Source: Methylomonas fluvii (GTDB lineage Bacteria > Pseudomonadota > Gammaproteobacteria > Methylococcales > Methylomonadaceae). From it: a stretch of 64,000 bases of DNA. Made by a program: the position numbers and the translations under genes. Below, piece after piece: positions 28,298 through 38,900 of this stretch. A model generated the notes under the pieces. The model was not told the origin of the DNA. It saw only the letters and a program-made list of their open reading frames with translations, and did not search any database. Within the stretch, counting starts at the first letter, position 1, and every line of letters starts with the position of its first letter. Location: positions 868,001 through 932,000 of the forward strand of contig NZ_JACXST010000002.1 in NCBI RefSeq assembly GCF_014850975.1, read 5' to 3'.

Positions 28298-30737
28298 TTA
28301 AAACTCCACTCGAACCGATCCCATAAAAGTTCGGGGGTTCCGATGGTGATAAAACTTCCACTATTAGTGCCTGCGTAGTAGTTTTTATCCAGCAAGTTAT
28401 CAACATTGAATTGGGTCGTTAGTTTTGTATTCCCAACTTTCATTTGGTAGCTTGCCATTAGGTTTGCTGTAACAAAGCCAGGCAACTCATAAGTATTTCC
28501 TGCGTTGCCCTCTTTTTGACCCTGCGCGATGGCTCCCGCACCGAACTTAAGTCCTCGCAAAGCACTGGTTTGAAATTCGTAAGTACTCCAAAAGCTTCCG
28601 GAATGTTTTGGGGCTAAAAACAATCTATTTCCCTGGTTACCAATTCCCCCTGTAGGATCAACATCTTTAGTTATTTTTGCAAAAGGTGTGTAAGCGTAAG
28701 TTGCGATAACATTCCAACCGGGAATGATTTCTCCCGTAGTATCAAACTCTATCCCCTTACTTATAGCTTCGCCAATCGCACGGCCATTTCCATTTGGGTC
28801 TCCTGGAATTGCAGTAAAAAGATTCTGTTTAGTTAATTCGAAATAAGATACTGTCGTTCTTAACCTCCCATCCCAAAATTCGGTTTTAAAACCTGTTTCC
28901 CATTGTTGAGCACTTTCTGGTGGGAGAGAAGTTCCATCAGTATTAAATAAACTATTGGTGCCACCAAAGTTTTCGGTATAGCTTCCATAAAGTGAAAGCC
29001 AATTGACTGGCTGCCATAATAAACCACCACGAGGACTAATATGATCAACTGATTCGGTGACGCGTCCAAGAATATTGTTTATCCCTTCGGCATTGTCGTA
29101 ACGAAGTCCACCAAGTGCATGGAAATGGTAAGGAAGCTCAATTTGGTCTTGAAAATACAACCCGTGCCAGGACTGGGTATATCCTTGATCATCCCGTTTC
29201 GTTAAAGCAGGGGATGTTGTTAAATAAACCGGGTTGAAAATATTAAATCCCGAAACCGATCCACCATATCTATTCGTTATCTGGTCATCGATAACAAAAT
29301 AATCGTAGCCCCACAATAGCTTATGCTTAAGTACACCGGTTGAAATATTCCCAATCAAATTAAGCGAAGTAAAATATCGTTGTGAGCTAGGTGTTGCATT
29401 GTTGAAATTGCGAGTAAGCAAACCATTAGCTCCGGCTGCACCAAAGTTTAACGTTTTGCTTTCTTTTTCCATGAATTCAGATGTAAATCTATGAGTTAGC
29501 TTCCAGTTGTCATTGAACTCATGTGACCAATTGAATCCAACTAGCACTCTATCGCCGACATTCTTATTGTTTAGTGACTCATGTAACGCTCTGTCCAATG
29601 GAACATTCGCAGGACGATCACCTATCCGAGTGATACCTGGATCAGGTTTATCGTTGTAGTGTTGATATTCAAGCTCTAGGGTCGCTTGGGTTCTCGGACT
29701 AATATTCCACTTGAGAACTGGGGCGACAAAAACCCGCTCCCCTTCTATAAAATCTCGGAAAGAGCCTGCGTTTTCATAGGACACGTTAAGTCTATAGAGC
29801 AGAGTGTCATCCTTTGTAATTGGTGCAGTCGCATCCAAGGTGGTTCGGTAGAAATCATATGACCCAAACTGTTGCTGTAGGGCATAATAGGGAGTTGTAA
29901 GCGGCTGTTTAGTGACAATATTAACAATCCCCCCGGCTCTGCTCGACCAAACAATATAGACCCCGGCCCTTTGAGAACTTCCACTCGCTCTATATTGGTA
30001 GTGTCTCGCTTAGTTCCGGCGCTACCGCCGACAATGGTAGGAATTAAAACTCCATCCCGATAAGTAATATTATTTTGGAAACCTCGGATTTGGTAACCAT
30101 CTGTCGCGCCTTGATTAATTGCTCCAAGCGTTACCCCGCTTACGTTTTGCACCGCTTTGTCGATACGTGTCACTTGTTGGTCTTGCAATACTTGTTTGGT
30201 CACTACCTGTACCGAGAACGGCGTTTCCATAATCGGCGTATCGGTCTTAGTTGCTGTAGAAGCGTTGGGCAAACGATAATCTGAGTTATACGGATCTGTT
30301 GAATCATAAACCGCCTTGCCGACCACATGTACCGCCGGCATAGCCGTAGCATCTCTCTCCTTTAAAGTGGGCACTTTTTCCACCGTAATCGAATTCCCCC
30401 CAGCCACACGATAGCTCAACCCACTTCCTTTCAATAATTGTTGCAACGCTTGTTCCGCTGTATAGCTGCCTTTCAAACCATTCGATTTAACATCGCTTGC
30501 TATCGCAGCCGGATAGCTGAGCTCCACATTGGCAGTTTCAGCCAAGTTATTCAGTGCCGTGGATATGTCGCCGGCAGAAATGTTGAATTCGTAGATTTCA
30601 CCGTTGCTGGCGCTATCTGCAAACACTGGTGAATTTGCTAATGCGCACAGCAACGCGACCGTTTTTAAGGCATGCGGTTGGTCACATCTTACTAACTTAC
30701 CCAAATAGAGATAGTTGTGGTTCCGTATATAACGCAT
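28298..30737 (-). pseudogene. TonB-dependent siderophore receptor with STN signalling domain, two frameshifts
   Basis: FpvA/FecA-type outer-membrane receptor, about 812 residues when restored. A signal peptide ends near VFADSAS, then the STN domain (FNISAGDISTALNNLAETANVELSYP), the plug (TDTPIMETPFSVQVVTKQVLQDQQ, VEVLKGPGSILFGRAEPGG) and a 22-strand barrel. The first frame fails after EPGG; reading C6 at 29929-29934 as C7 gives EPGGIVNIVTKQPL, the family motif. Near the end, reading G5 at 28333-28337 as G6 gives GTPRTFMGSVRVEF and a stop at 28298, the usual aromatic C-terminus. Without that, the frame runs on to 28267. The STN domain implies signalling to FecR/FecI. A GAGGGA precedes the start. 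Confidence 0.9.
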
Positions 30738-31059
30738 GCTGTCCCTCTTAATAATTGATATTGAATGTCCAGTTTCTAGACTATTAATTCGACAAGTTAA
30801 TTTTTGAACCCTTCGTACCGGTTTATATAGCTAACAAGGACGAACTGATTTTAAAAACTTAACGAGGCTGTATTAATAGAACTGGGGGAGATATTTGAAA
30901 AATAGCATTAAACGATACTCTTCTCAGCTAAGAAGACGATTGCTTGACGTATTTTCCCCACTCACTGTCGACACGGTATTGGAAGTACGGTCGCAAGCTG
31001 AGCCGGGGCGGAGACACTTGGCAGGAGAATGTCATTGTCTAACGCATATGGCGACCGGT
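30738..31059. other. Promoter region of the receptor gene and unassigned sequence
   Basis: About 320 bases upstream of the receptor gene. The part next to the gene should hold its promoter, which I expect to depend on the FecI-type sigma, but I cannot point to a certain -35/-10 pair. The rest contains no gene I recognise and may be debris left beside the IS3 remnant. Confidence 0.4.
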
Positions 31060-31320
31060 AAACTACGGGTAGGGGGATTGCTGGGACAATTCGCCGACCG
31101 AACGAATTATTCGCAGTTTGAAGCATGAGCAACTCAACTACGAAAAACTCAAAACCCAAATCGCGGCAAAACTGAGCGTGATCGATTATTTGGCTTTTAT
31201 AACGACCGCCGGTCACACTCAACATTGTGAGCTATCAGTCCCCTCTCGAATTCGATAGGGGATTTTATAGAAACGCTGCCAAAACAGGTGTCCGGTTTTT
31301 ATTGACCATTACAGTTTATA
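31060..31320 (+). mobile_element. IS3-family transposase (OrfB) 3' remnant
   Basis: The last part of an IS3-type DDE transposase: GDCWDNSPTERIIRSLKHEQ (about 31076-31135) carries the catalytic Glu context, followed by NYEKLKTQIAAKLSVIDYLAF. The frame then slips at TTTT (about 31193-31196) into NDRRSHSTL and slips again before YQSPLEFDRGFYRNAA. A terminal-repeat-like sequence GTGTCCGGTTTTTATTGACC follows at about 31288. The 5' part of orfB and all of orfA are missing, so it cannot move on its own. It marks a past insertion between the receptor gene and the end of the NRPS genes. Confidence 0.72.
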
Positions 31321-31419
31321 GCGACCTGTCGCCACCGATCGAAGCAGCTGCAGGGCTCCACTTTAAATCCAATGCTTACAGACAGCACACAAACAAACTT
31401 ATCCAACCCACCTGAAAAG

Positions 31420-34400
31420 TCATTTCTTGTGGTAATGCTCCGGCTCAGAAATAAAGCCGCTCCGTTTAAAATAAGCTTGATAACGCGTCAATAACTCGCT
31501 GTCCAACAAGACACACTCGATCCCTATCTTCGACAAGAAGCTTTGTGTCTCGCGGCAATCGTAACGAACGCTGTTTTCTTCCAATGATTCCGTACCATCA
31601 TCCTGACTTTGATCGGAAAACAGCGACAGCAACGGCAACAAAGCAAAGTCCGTTAGCTTGCCCGCTTCGGCAATCTCAAAGACTTTTTTCACCCAGTCTC
31701 GATAAGGCATACGATCCAGGCGATAACCTAATCGGTTAAAGCTGTCGATTAATTCATCGGAATAAGGCGGGGTAGGATGATTTAAATGAAAATATGCGCC
31801 AGCAGAATCCGGCTGTAATGATAACGCGACAATAGACCGGCTTATATAGTCGACCGGCGCCATATCCATGCGGACGCGTTCGGCAGGCGCGCAACCCATT
31901 TGTATGCAAGCCTTGATCACCCGGCACAGAAAATCCTCAGTATTCCAATTACCGCTACGGCTGTCACCGGCAACGGTAGCGGGCCGGTAAACCGTCACCT
32001 GAAAGCCCCTCCTCGCGGCTGATCTAAGCAGTTTTTCCGCAACCCATTTACTCTGGGCATAGCCATTGGCTAAAGCTGTACAGAGCATCGGTTCATCGCG
32101 TTCCCGATGGTCTTGCGGATTGGTGGATACTTCGTTAAACACCGACAAAGTCGAAACATAATGAAGCGCTTTAGCTTTGCGATAACAAGCAAGACGCAAC
32201 GCAGCTTCTGTACCCAAAACATTGGCGGCCTTTAACGCCTGATAAGGTTGAATAAAGTTAACCAGTGCGCCGTTGTGATAAATGACTTCGACCTGCTCGG
32301 CAATTTCTTGGTACCGCAGTTCGGATAGGCCAAATCGAGGCTCCGCTAAGTCCCCGCACACCGCAACAACCCGGCGCCAATCGATACCGTCTTGCAGTTC
32401 GTAATGGACGATTTGGCGTTGCAATCGGGTTAAAGCTTGTTGCTCATCAACCGCCCTGACCAAGCAATAGATTTTGGCATCCGTTTGCTCAAGTAACTCA
32501 GCCAGCAAAAACGCACCCAAAAAACCGGTCGCGCCGGTCAAAAACAGCGTTTGAGCTGCCACTACATTGATAGGTGCGAACGGTAAAGGAATAATGGCAG
32601 GATCAAGTTCTGCTTCGGCTTCAAAATCGATTTTGGCGGCCTCGCTTTCACCAGTATCGATTAACCGCGCTTGCGCTGCGACAGTCGTCATCTCGAAAAA
32701 GCTTTTCAGCGGCAATTGAATATTGAATTGTTTTCGCACTGCAACCGACAACTGCGCCGCCAGCAAAGAGTGCCCACCCAGCCTGAAAAAATCGTCATAT
32801 CTTCCGGCTCGCCCAATACCGAGTATTCCGCACCAAATCGCCGCCACGGCTTTTTCGGTCCGGGTCTCCGGCTCCACATAGCGGCTGCTTAGAGTATTAG
32901 TCATATCGGGAGCCGGCAACGCCTTGCGGTCGATTTTGCCGTTTGCGGTCAACGGCATCCGCGCCAAAAATATTACGGCTCCCGGCGCCATATAGCCTGG
33001 CAATGAGGCTTTAAGAGTCTCCAGTAGCGCTTCCGCCGTAAGCTGATCGCCACCGACAACATAAGCGATCAACAGCTTGTTGTCGGGCGAGTTTTCTCTG
33101 ACCAAAACAACAGCCTCATCGACATCGGGATGTTCTAAAAGCCTTGCCTCGATTTCTCCCAACTCGATCCTGAAGCCGCGTATTTTCACTTGGTCGTCGA
33201 TACGGCCCGAAAACTCGATATTGCCGTCCGGGCGGTAACGCGCCAGGTCTCCGGTTTTATACAGCCTGCCACCGTCATTCAGGAACAGATCGGGGATGAA
33301 CTTTTCCGCTGTCAGTTCAGGGCGCCGCCAATAACCTCGCACCATGCCTTCGCCGCCTATATACAGTTCGCCCGGCACACCGACCGGAACTGGGGTGCTG
33401 CTGCGGTCCAGGATATAAATCCGTACGTTATCGATAGGTCGGCCTATCGATAACGACCTGTTCAAATCGTCCCGATCAGCCAAGTAAACGCTGCTCCAAA
33501 CCGAGCCTTCGGTAGGGCCGTATTCATTGTATAGAGGTACGTCCGGCAATATCGCATAATGTCGCTTGACGACCTCGGTTGAACACGTCTCTCCGGCAAC
33601 GATCACTGTTTTCAAAGTTTGCAGCTTAGTTCGTTCTTGTTTCAGCAACAACGCGTAAAAAGACGGCAGAGCCAAGAGATGCGATACCCGCCGCTTGGCG
33701 ATGATATCGGCCAGCACCGCCGGATCTTTGGCGGCGTCATCCGTCGGCAAGCATAGGCAACCGCCCTGCCCCAGCGTCCAGAACAACCCGGCCACCGAAC
33801 TGTCGAACGCAAACGACGATAACAATAAATAGGCGTCCACCGGCTCCCGATAACAGTCAACGCGCGCTGTCGTCGAATGCACGGCATTGCGATGCGAGAC
33901 CATCACACCTTTGGGCAACCCCGTAGAACCTGAGGTATAAATGATATAAGCAAGATTGAGCGGATGATTGCACGGCTCCGGATTAACGTCCGGCCATTGC
34001 GAAATCGTTCGCCAATCGCTATCCAGGCAAATCTTGTATTTCGCGTTGTGCGGCAATGCCTCTGCCAGCGCTTGCTGGGTCAGCAGCACGTCAATCCGGG
34101 CATCGTTAAGCATGTAGGCGATTCGCTGTTCCGGATACTGTGGATCGATAGGTACATAAGCCCCACCGGCCTTGATGATGCCCAACATGCCGACCGCCAT
34201 TTCTGGCGAGCGAGCGACACAAAGACCCACTGCCACATCGGGCCCGACGCTTATTGAGCGCAGATAATGAGCCACTTGATTGGCTTTCCCGTTGAGTTCT
34301 GCATAGCTTAAAGTCAATCCTGCAAACGCCAGCGCATCGGCGCACGGCGCTTTTTGGGCTTGCATTTCAAACAGCTGGTGCAGGCAGCTATTCGCTGGAT

Positions 34401-35982
34401 AAGCAGCTTGCGTGGCATTCCAATCGAACAGGATTTGCTTGCGTTCCGTCAAAGTCAGCAGTGGCAATTGGTAAAGACGGCTTTGCGGAGCATCGGCAAT
34501 ACCTTGAAGCAACATGACATACTGCTGTGCCAGCCGCGCTATCGTAGCTGAGTCAAATAGGTTGGTGTTGTATTCCAGACTAGTGCAAAGTGCCCCAGTG
34601 TCTTCGCGAATATGTAAAGTTAAATCGAATTTAGACACCTTGTTTTCATCGTCGATAGCATCGATTGCCAAATCCGGCAATTTCAGTATCTGCCCCGTTT
34701 GATTTTGCAAAACGAACATAACCTGGAACAAAGGGCTGTAACTCAAATTACGTTCGGGATGCAGTACTTCAACCAACTGTTCGAACGGCAAATCCTGATG
34801 ATTTTGAGCATCTAAAACAGTATTTCTAACTTGAGCCAACAACTCATCGAATTGCGGATTGCCTGACAGATCGGAACGCAATATCAAAGTATTGACGAAG
34901 AAACCGATCAAACCTTCTATTTCCAAGCGATTGCGATTGGCAATCGGTACGCCGACGCAAATATCCTGTATACGGGTATAGCGGAATAGCAAGATTTTGA
35001 ACGCCGTCAGTAATAGCATGAATAAAGTCGCATCGTATCGACGGCTTAATTGATGGACTTGCTCCGCCAGAGCCGCCGGAATTTCAAAGCGATGCAAGGC
35101 TCCACAATGATTCATCACCGCAGGCCTTGGTCGGTCGGTTGGCAACTCCAGCAAGCCGGGCGCGCCATCCAATTTATTTCGCCAATAATCGATATGTTGC
35201 TGCAACACATTTCCGGAAAGCTTTCGTCGCTGCCAGCAGGCAAAATCGGCGTATTGAACCTGCAACACCGCTAACGGCGAGCATTCACCGCTGCTAAATG
35301 CTTGATAAAGCGTTACGAATTCGCGCATCAATATCGCCGCCGACCAACCGTCGAAAACGATATGGTGAAAAGTAACCAACAATATTTTTTCCTGTCTCCC
35401 GCCAGTGCCGGACAAGGCGAGCAGCGTTATCCGAAACAAAGGCCCGGACTCCAGACAAAAAGGCTTTGCCGCCTCCTGCCGGGAAAGATCGGCCGCTACT
35501 GTCCGGCATAGCGGTTCAGGCAAACCCTTTAAATCGACATCGGCGACAGAAAGCGCGCTTTCCGGTGAAACAGCTTGTGCCGGTACAATGTCATTAACGA
35601 AAACGGTGCGCAAATTTTCATGCCGCCGCACGATCTCATTAAAACTTTGCGCCAACGCCGCTTCATTCAAAGACCCGGTCAAACTGAACGCATACGGCAT
35701 GTTATACAGAGAACTGTCCGGCTCCAACCGGTCCAAAAACCATAAGCGGTGCTGGGCGTAAGATAGCGGTAGCGGTTCCATGCGGCGGCCGGGCATTATC
35801 GATACGGATTCTTGCCCGGCTTGGGAAAGCGCTTCGATTAACTCCGCTTTCCTGGATTTGAGCTGGGATTTAATTTCTTCGCTCAGCACATGTTTCGGCG
35901 CTTTGCATTTTAAGTTACCTTGTTCGACATAAAGATGCACATGCAAATCGCGTAGCGTCGCGAGCAATTGCTCCAACATCAT
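31420..35982 (-). CDS. NRPS terminal module: TubC docking-C-A-T-reductase
   Basis: 1520-residue last NRPS of the line. A TubC-type N-terminal docking domain (1-50, QGNLKCKAPKHVLSEEI) precedes a condensation domain (70-500, HHIVFDGW near 206), then an adenylation domain (525-1040) with YIIYTSGSTGLPKG and YNEYGPTEGSVW. My pocket reading is DSALIAEVWK, sharing seven of ten positions with the His code DSELTAEVCK as I recall it. A carrier domain follows (LGGHSLLA near 1070), then a thioester reductase (1145-1500) with the NAD(P)-binding FLTGATGFLGAF. There is no thioesterase, so release should be reductive, giving a C-terminal aldehyde or alcohol. The start overlaps the previous NRPS stop (ATGA). 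Confidence 0.92.
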   Translation of the reverse strand: MMLEQLLATLRDLHVHLYVEQGNLKCKAPKHVLSEEIKSQLKSRKAELIEALSQAGQESVSIMPGRRMEPLPLSYAQHRLWFLDRLEPDSSLYNMPYAFSLTGSLNEAALAQSFNEIVRRHENLRTVFVNDIVPAQAVSPESALSVADVDLKGLPEPLCRTVAADLSRQEAAKPFCLESGPLFRITLLALSGTGGRQEKILLVTFHHIVFDGWSAAILMREFVTLYQAFSSGECSPLAVLQVQYADFACWQRRKLSGNVLQQHIDYWRNKLDGAPGLLELPTDRPRPAVMNHCGALHRFEIPAALAEQVHQLSRRYDATLFMLLLTAFKILLFRYTRIQDICVGVPIANRNRLEIEGLIGFFVNTLILRSDLSGNPQFDELLAQVRNTVLDAQNHQDLPFEQLVEVLHPERNLSYSPLFQVMFVLQNQTGQILKLPDLAIDAIDDENKVSKFDLTLHIREDTGALCTSLEYNTNLFDSATIARLAQQYVMLLQGIADAPQSRLYQLPLLTLTERKQILFDWNATQAAYPANSCLHQLFEMQAQKAPCADALAFAGLTLSYAELNGKANQVAHYLRSISVGPDVAVGLCVARSPEMAVGMLGIIKAGGAYVPIDPQYPEQRIAYMLNDARIDVLLTQQALAEALPHNAKYKICLDSDWRTISQWPDVNPEPCNHPLNLAYIIYTSGSTGLPKGVMVSHRNAVHSTTARVDCYREPVDAYLLLSSFAFDSSVAGLFWTLGQGGCLCLPTDDAAKDPAVLADIIAKRRVSHLLALPSFYALLLKQERTKLQTLKTVIVAGETCSTEVVKRHYAILPDVPLYNEYGPTEGSVWSSVYLADRDDLNRSLSIGRPIDNVRIYILDRSSTPVPVGVPGELYIGGEGMVRGYWRRPELTAEKFIPDLFLNDGGRLYKTGDLARYRPDGNIEFSGRIDDQVKIRGFRIELGEIEARLLEHPDVDEAVVLVRENSPDNKLLIAYVVGGDQLTAEALLETLKASLPGYMAPGAVIFLARMPLTANGKIDRKALPAPDMTNTLSSRYVEPETRTEKAVAAIWCGILGIGRAGRYDDFFRLGGHSLLAAQLSVAVRKQFNIQLPLKSFFEMTTVAAQARLIDTGESEAAKIDFEAEAELDPAIIPLPFAPINVVAAQTLFLTGATGFLGAFLLAELLEQTDAKIYCLVRAVDEQQALTRLQRQIVHYELQDGIDWRRVVAVCGDLAEPRFGLSELRYQEIAEQVEVIYHNGALVNFIQPYQALKAANVLGTEAALRLACYRKAKALHYVSTLSVFNEVSTNPQDHRERDEPMLCTALANGYAQSKWVAEKLLRSAARRGFQVTVYRPATVAGDSRSGNWNTEDFLCRVIKACIQMGCAPAERVRMDMAPVDYISRSIVALSLQPDSAGAYFHLNHPTPPYSDELIDSFNRLGYRLDRMPYRDWVKKVFEIAEAGKLTDFALLPLLSLFSDQSQDDGTESLEENSVRYDCRETQSFLSKIGIECVLLDSELLTRYQAYFKRSGFISEPEHYHKK

Positions 35983-38900
35983 AGCTCAATGTCCTCAAGC
36001 TCGATTTCGGCACTGCTTTCTGCAGCTTTTTGCTGATCTTTGGCCCAAACCAGCAGGTCGACTTTGGCAGCCAACTGGGCAAGACTGGCCGTATCAAACA
36101 GGGCCTTTAACTGCAACTGGATCTCGAATCGCATACAAATCCGGGATACCAATTGGGTCGCCAACAGGGAATGCCCACCCAATTCAAAAAAGTTATCCTC
36201 GACGCCGACGTTTTCGACACCCAGCACATCCGCCCAGATTCCGGACAAAATTTCCTGTGTGGTGCTTCGCGGCGCGACATACTGTTTAGCATTCGTCACG
36301 GTGTTGTCCGGCTGCCGTAAGCGCTTACGATCCAGCTTGCCATTGGCGCTGAGCGGCATACTATCCAGCAAGACAAAAGCGCCGGGAAGCATATAGTCCG
36401 GCAAAGTTTCCTGAAGGTGGTGTTTTAGCTGTTCGACGTCGGCCGCCTCCTTGTTGACAACAACTAGATAAGCCACAAGTCGTTTGTCGCCAGGCGTGTC
36501 TTCACGGGCAAGGACAGCGGCTTCTTTGATGTTAGGGTGTTTCAGCAGCCTGGCCTCGATCTCGCCTAATTCGATCCTGAACCCCCTAATTTTGACCTGA
36601 TAGTCGATACGTCCTAGATAATCGATATTGCCATCAATCCGGTAACGCGCCAAATCGCCGGTTTTGTACAGCCGGCTACCCTCTGGTCCGAACGGACTGA
36701 GGATAAATTTTTCCGCTGTCAGTTCGGGACGGTTGAGATAACCGCGCCCCAAACCGATACCGGCGATATGCAACTCGCCCGGGGTTCCGAGCGGCACCGG
36801 ATTAAGCTGCCGATCCAGAATATAAAGCCTAATGTTGGCTATCGGGCGGCCTATCGGAATCGCGGTTTCAGGGCAGTCCGGCAAACAGGCCCAATAACTG
36901 ACATCTACCGAAGCTTCGGTGGGGCCGTAAAGGTTATGTAATTCTGTCGGCAATTTATTCTGGAAGCGCACCACCAAATCGGCCGGTAAAGCTTCACCGC
37001 TGCAAATAACGCGTTTTAACGACGTGCAGGATTCTACGCCCGGAGTGTCGATAAAGGCTTGCAGCATCGACGGCACGAAATGGATCGTGGTGATTTGCTC
37101 TCTGATGATGGTATCGACCAATACCCCGTTGTCCTTGTGCTCGTCAGGCTTGGCGACAACTAGTTGCGCTCCCGTCATCAGCGGCCAGAAAAATTCCCAG
37201 ACCGACACATCAAAGCTGTACGGAGTCTTTTGCAATACGCAGTCACGGCCATTCAGCCGATATTGTTCCTGCATCCACTGCAGTCGGTTGAGGATGCCTT
37301 GATGCGTTATGCAGGCAGCTTTTGGTTGTCCGGTGGAACCGGAAGTGTAGATGCAATAGGCCAGGTTTTCAGGCATGAGTTGGATGTCGGGGTTATTGTC
37401 CTTAACTTTAGCTATCATGTCCCAATCACCATCCAAACACAGCACAGTCGCGCTAGAGGCCTTGAGTTTCTCTCGGCAGGCTGTTTGGGTCAGCACAACT
37501 GCCGCGCCAACATCGCGCAACATGAAATCTAATCGCTCTTGCGGATAGCCGGGGTCAAGCGGCACATAAGCTCCACCGGCTTTGAGTATGCCCAACAAAC
37601 CAATCACCATCTCTAGCGAACGCTCAAGGCAAATGCTTACCAACACATCCGGCCCAATGCCATGAGCGCCCAGATAATGAGCTAGTTGGTTGGCTTTGCT
37701 ATTCAGTTCGGCATAGGTTAGTGATTGCCCTTCGAACACCACAGCAACCGCATTCGGTAGTTTTTCCGCCTGGGCTTCGAAGAGGTGTTGGATATATCGG
37801 TTTGCAGGATAATCGACTTCAGTTGCATTCCAGTCGATCAGGATTTGTTGACTTTCCCTCTGCGTAAGCAGGGGCAATTCGGATAAGCGACTTTCGGGAG
37901 TATCAACAATGCCTTGCAATAAGGTCAGATAGTGTTCTGCAAATCGAGCAATAGTAGTTGAATCATATAAGTCAGTATTATATTCAAAAGTTCCATTTAA
38001 CACTTCTGATTCATCTTCTTCAATATTTAATGTCAAATCAAATTTTGAAGTAGCACTTTCATTTTCTACAGAACTTATATTTAAATCTGGTAGTTTTAAA
38101 AGATACTGCGCTTTGTTTTGTAAAACAAACATTACCTGAAAAAGTAAATTGTAACTTGTGTTTCGTTGAGGATTCAAAACCTCAATCAATTTATCAAAAG
38201 GTAAATCCTGATAACTTTGAGCATTGAGTACGGTATGCTTAACTTGGGCAAGCAAGGCGCTGAATCGAGGATTGTTTGACAAATCCGAACGAATAACAAG
38301 GGTGTTCACAAAGAAGCCTATCAAACCTTGAATTTCAATTCGATTCCGGTTGGCCGCCGGTGTTCCAACACACAAATCTGTTTGATGGCTGTGACGGAAT
38401 AATAACACGTTAAATGCAGCCACTAAATAAACGTATAAAGTAACGCCATGTGTCCTGCATAATATCTGGATATTTCTAACCAATAATTTAGGTATTGAAA
38501 AACAAAAGCTTCTACCACAATATCGCATTACTGCAGGTCTAGGTCGATCTGTAGGTAATTCAATAATGTTTGAGGCGCCTTCTAATTTTTTACGCCAATA
38601 ATCAATTTGTTTTTTCAGATTGTTTCCTGTCAACCATTTCTGTTGCCAATAGGCAAAATCCGCATATTGAATAGATAATTCCGGTAAAGAAGCCATGCCT
38701 CCCTGATGGAATGCACCATAAAGTGCAACGAATTCACGAATTAAAACTCCGGAAGACCATCCATCAGAAATAATATGATGTAACACAATAAGCAAAATAG
38801 CTTCTTTTTTACTTGTATCTCGAGATAGATTTAGTATTGTAGCCCGTGCTAAAGGCGCTTCTGTTAAGTCAAAAACCCTCAGCTTTTCCTTAACAATCAA

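Noticed and set aside
30962-31225. 87-codon minus-strand open frame opposite the IS3 remnant
   Set aside because: It is the antisense shadow of the transposase fragment.
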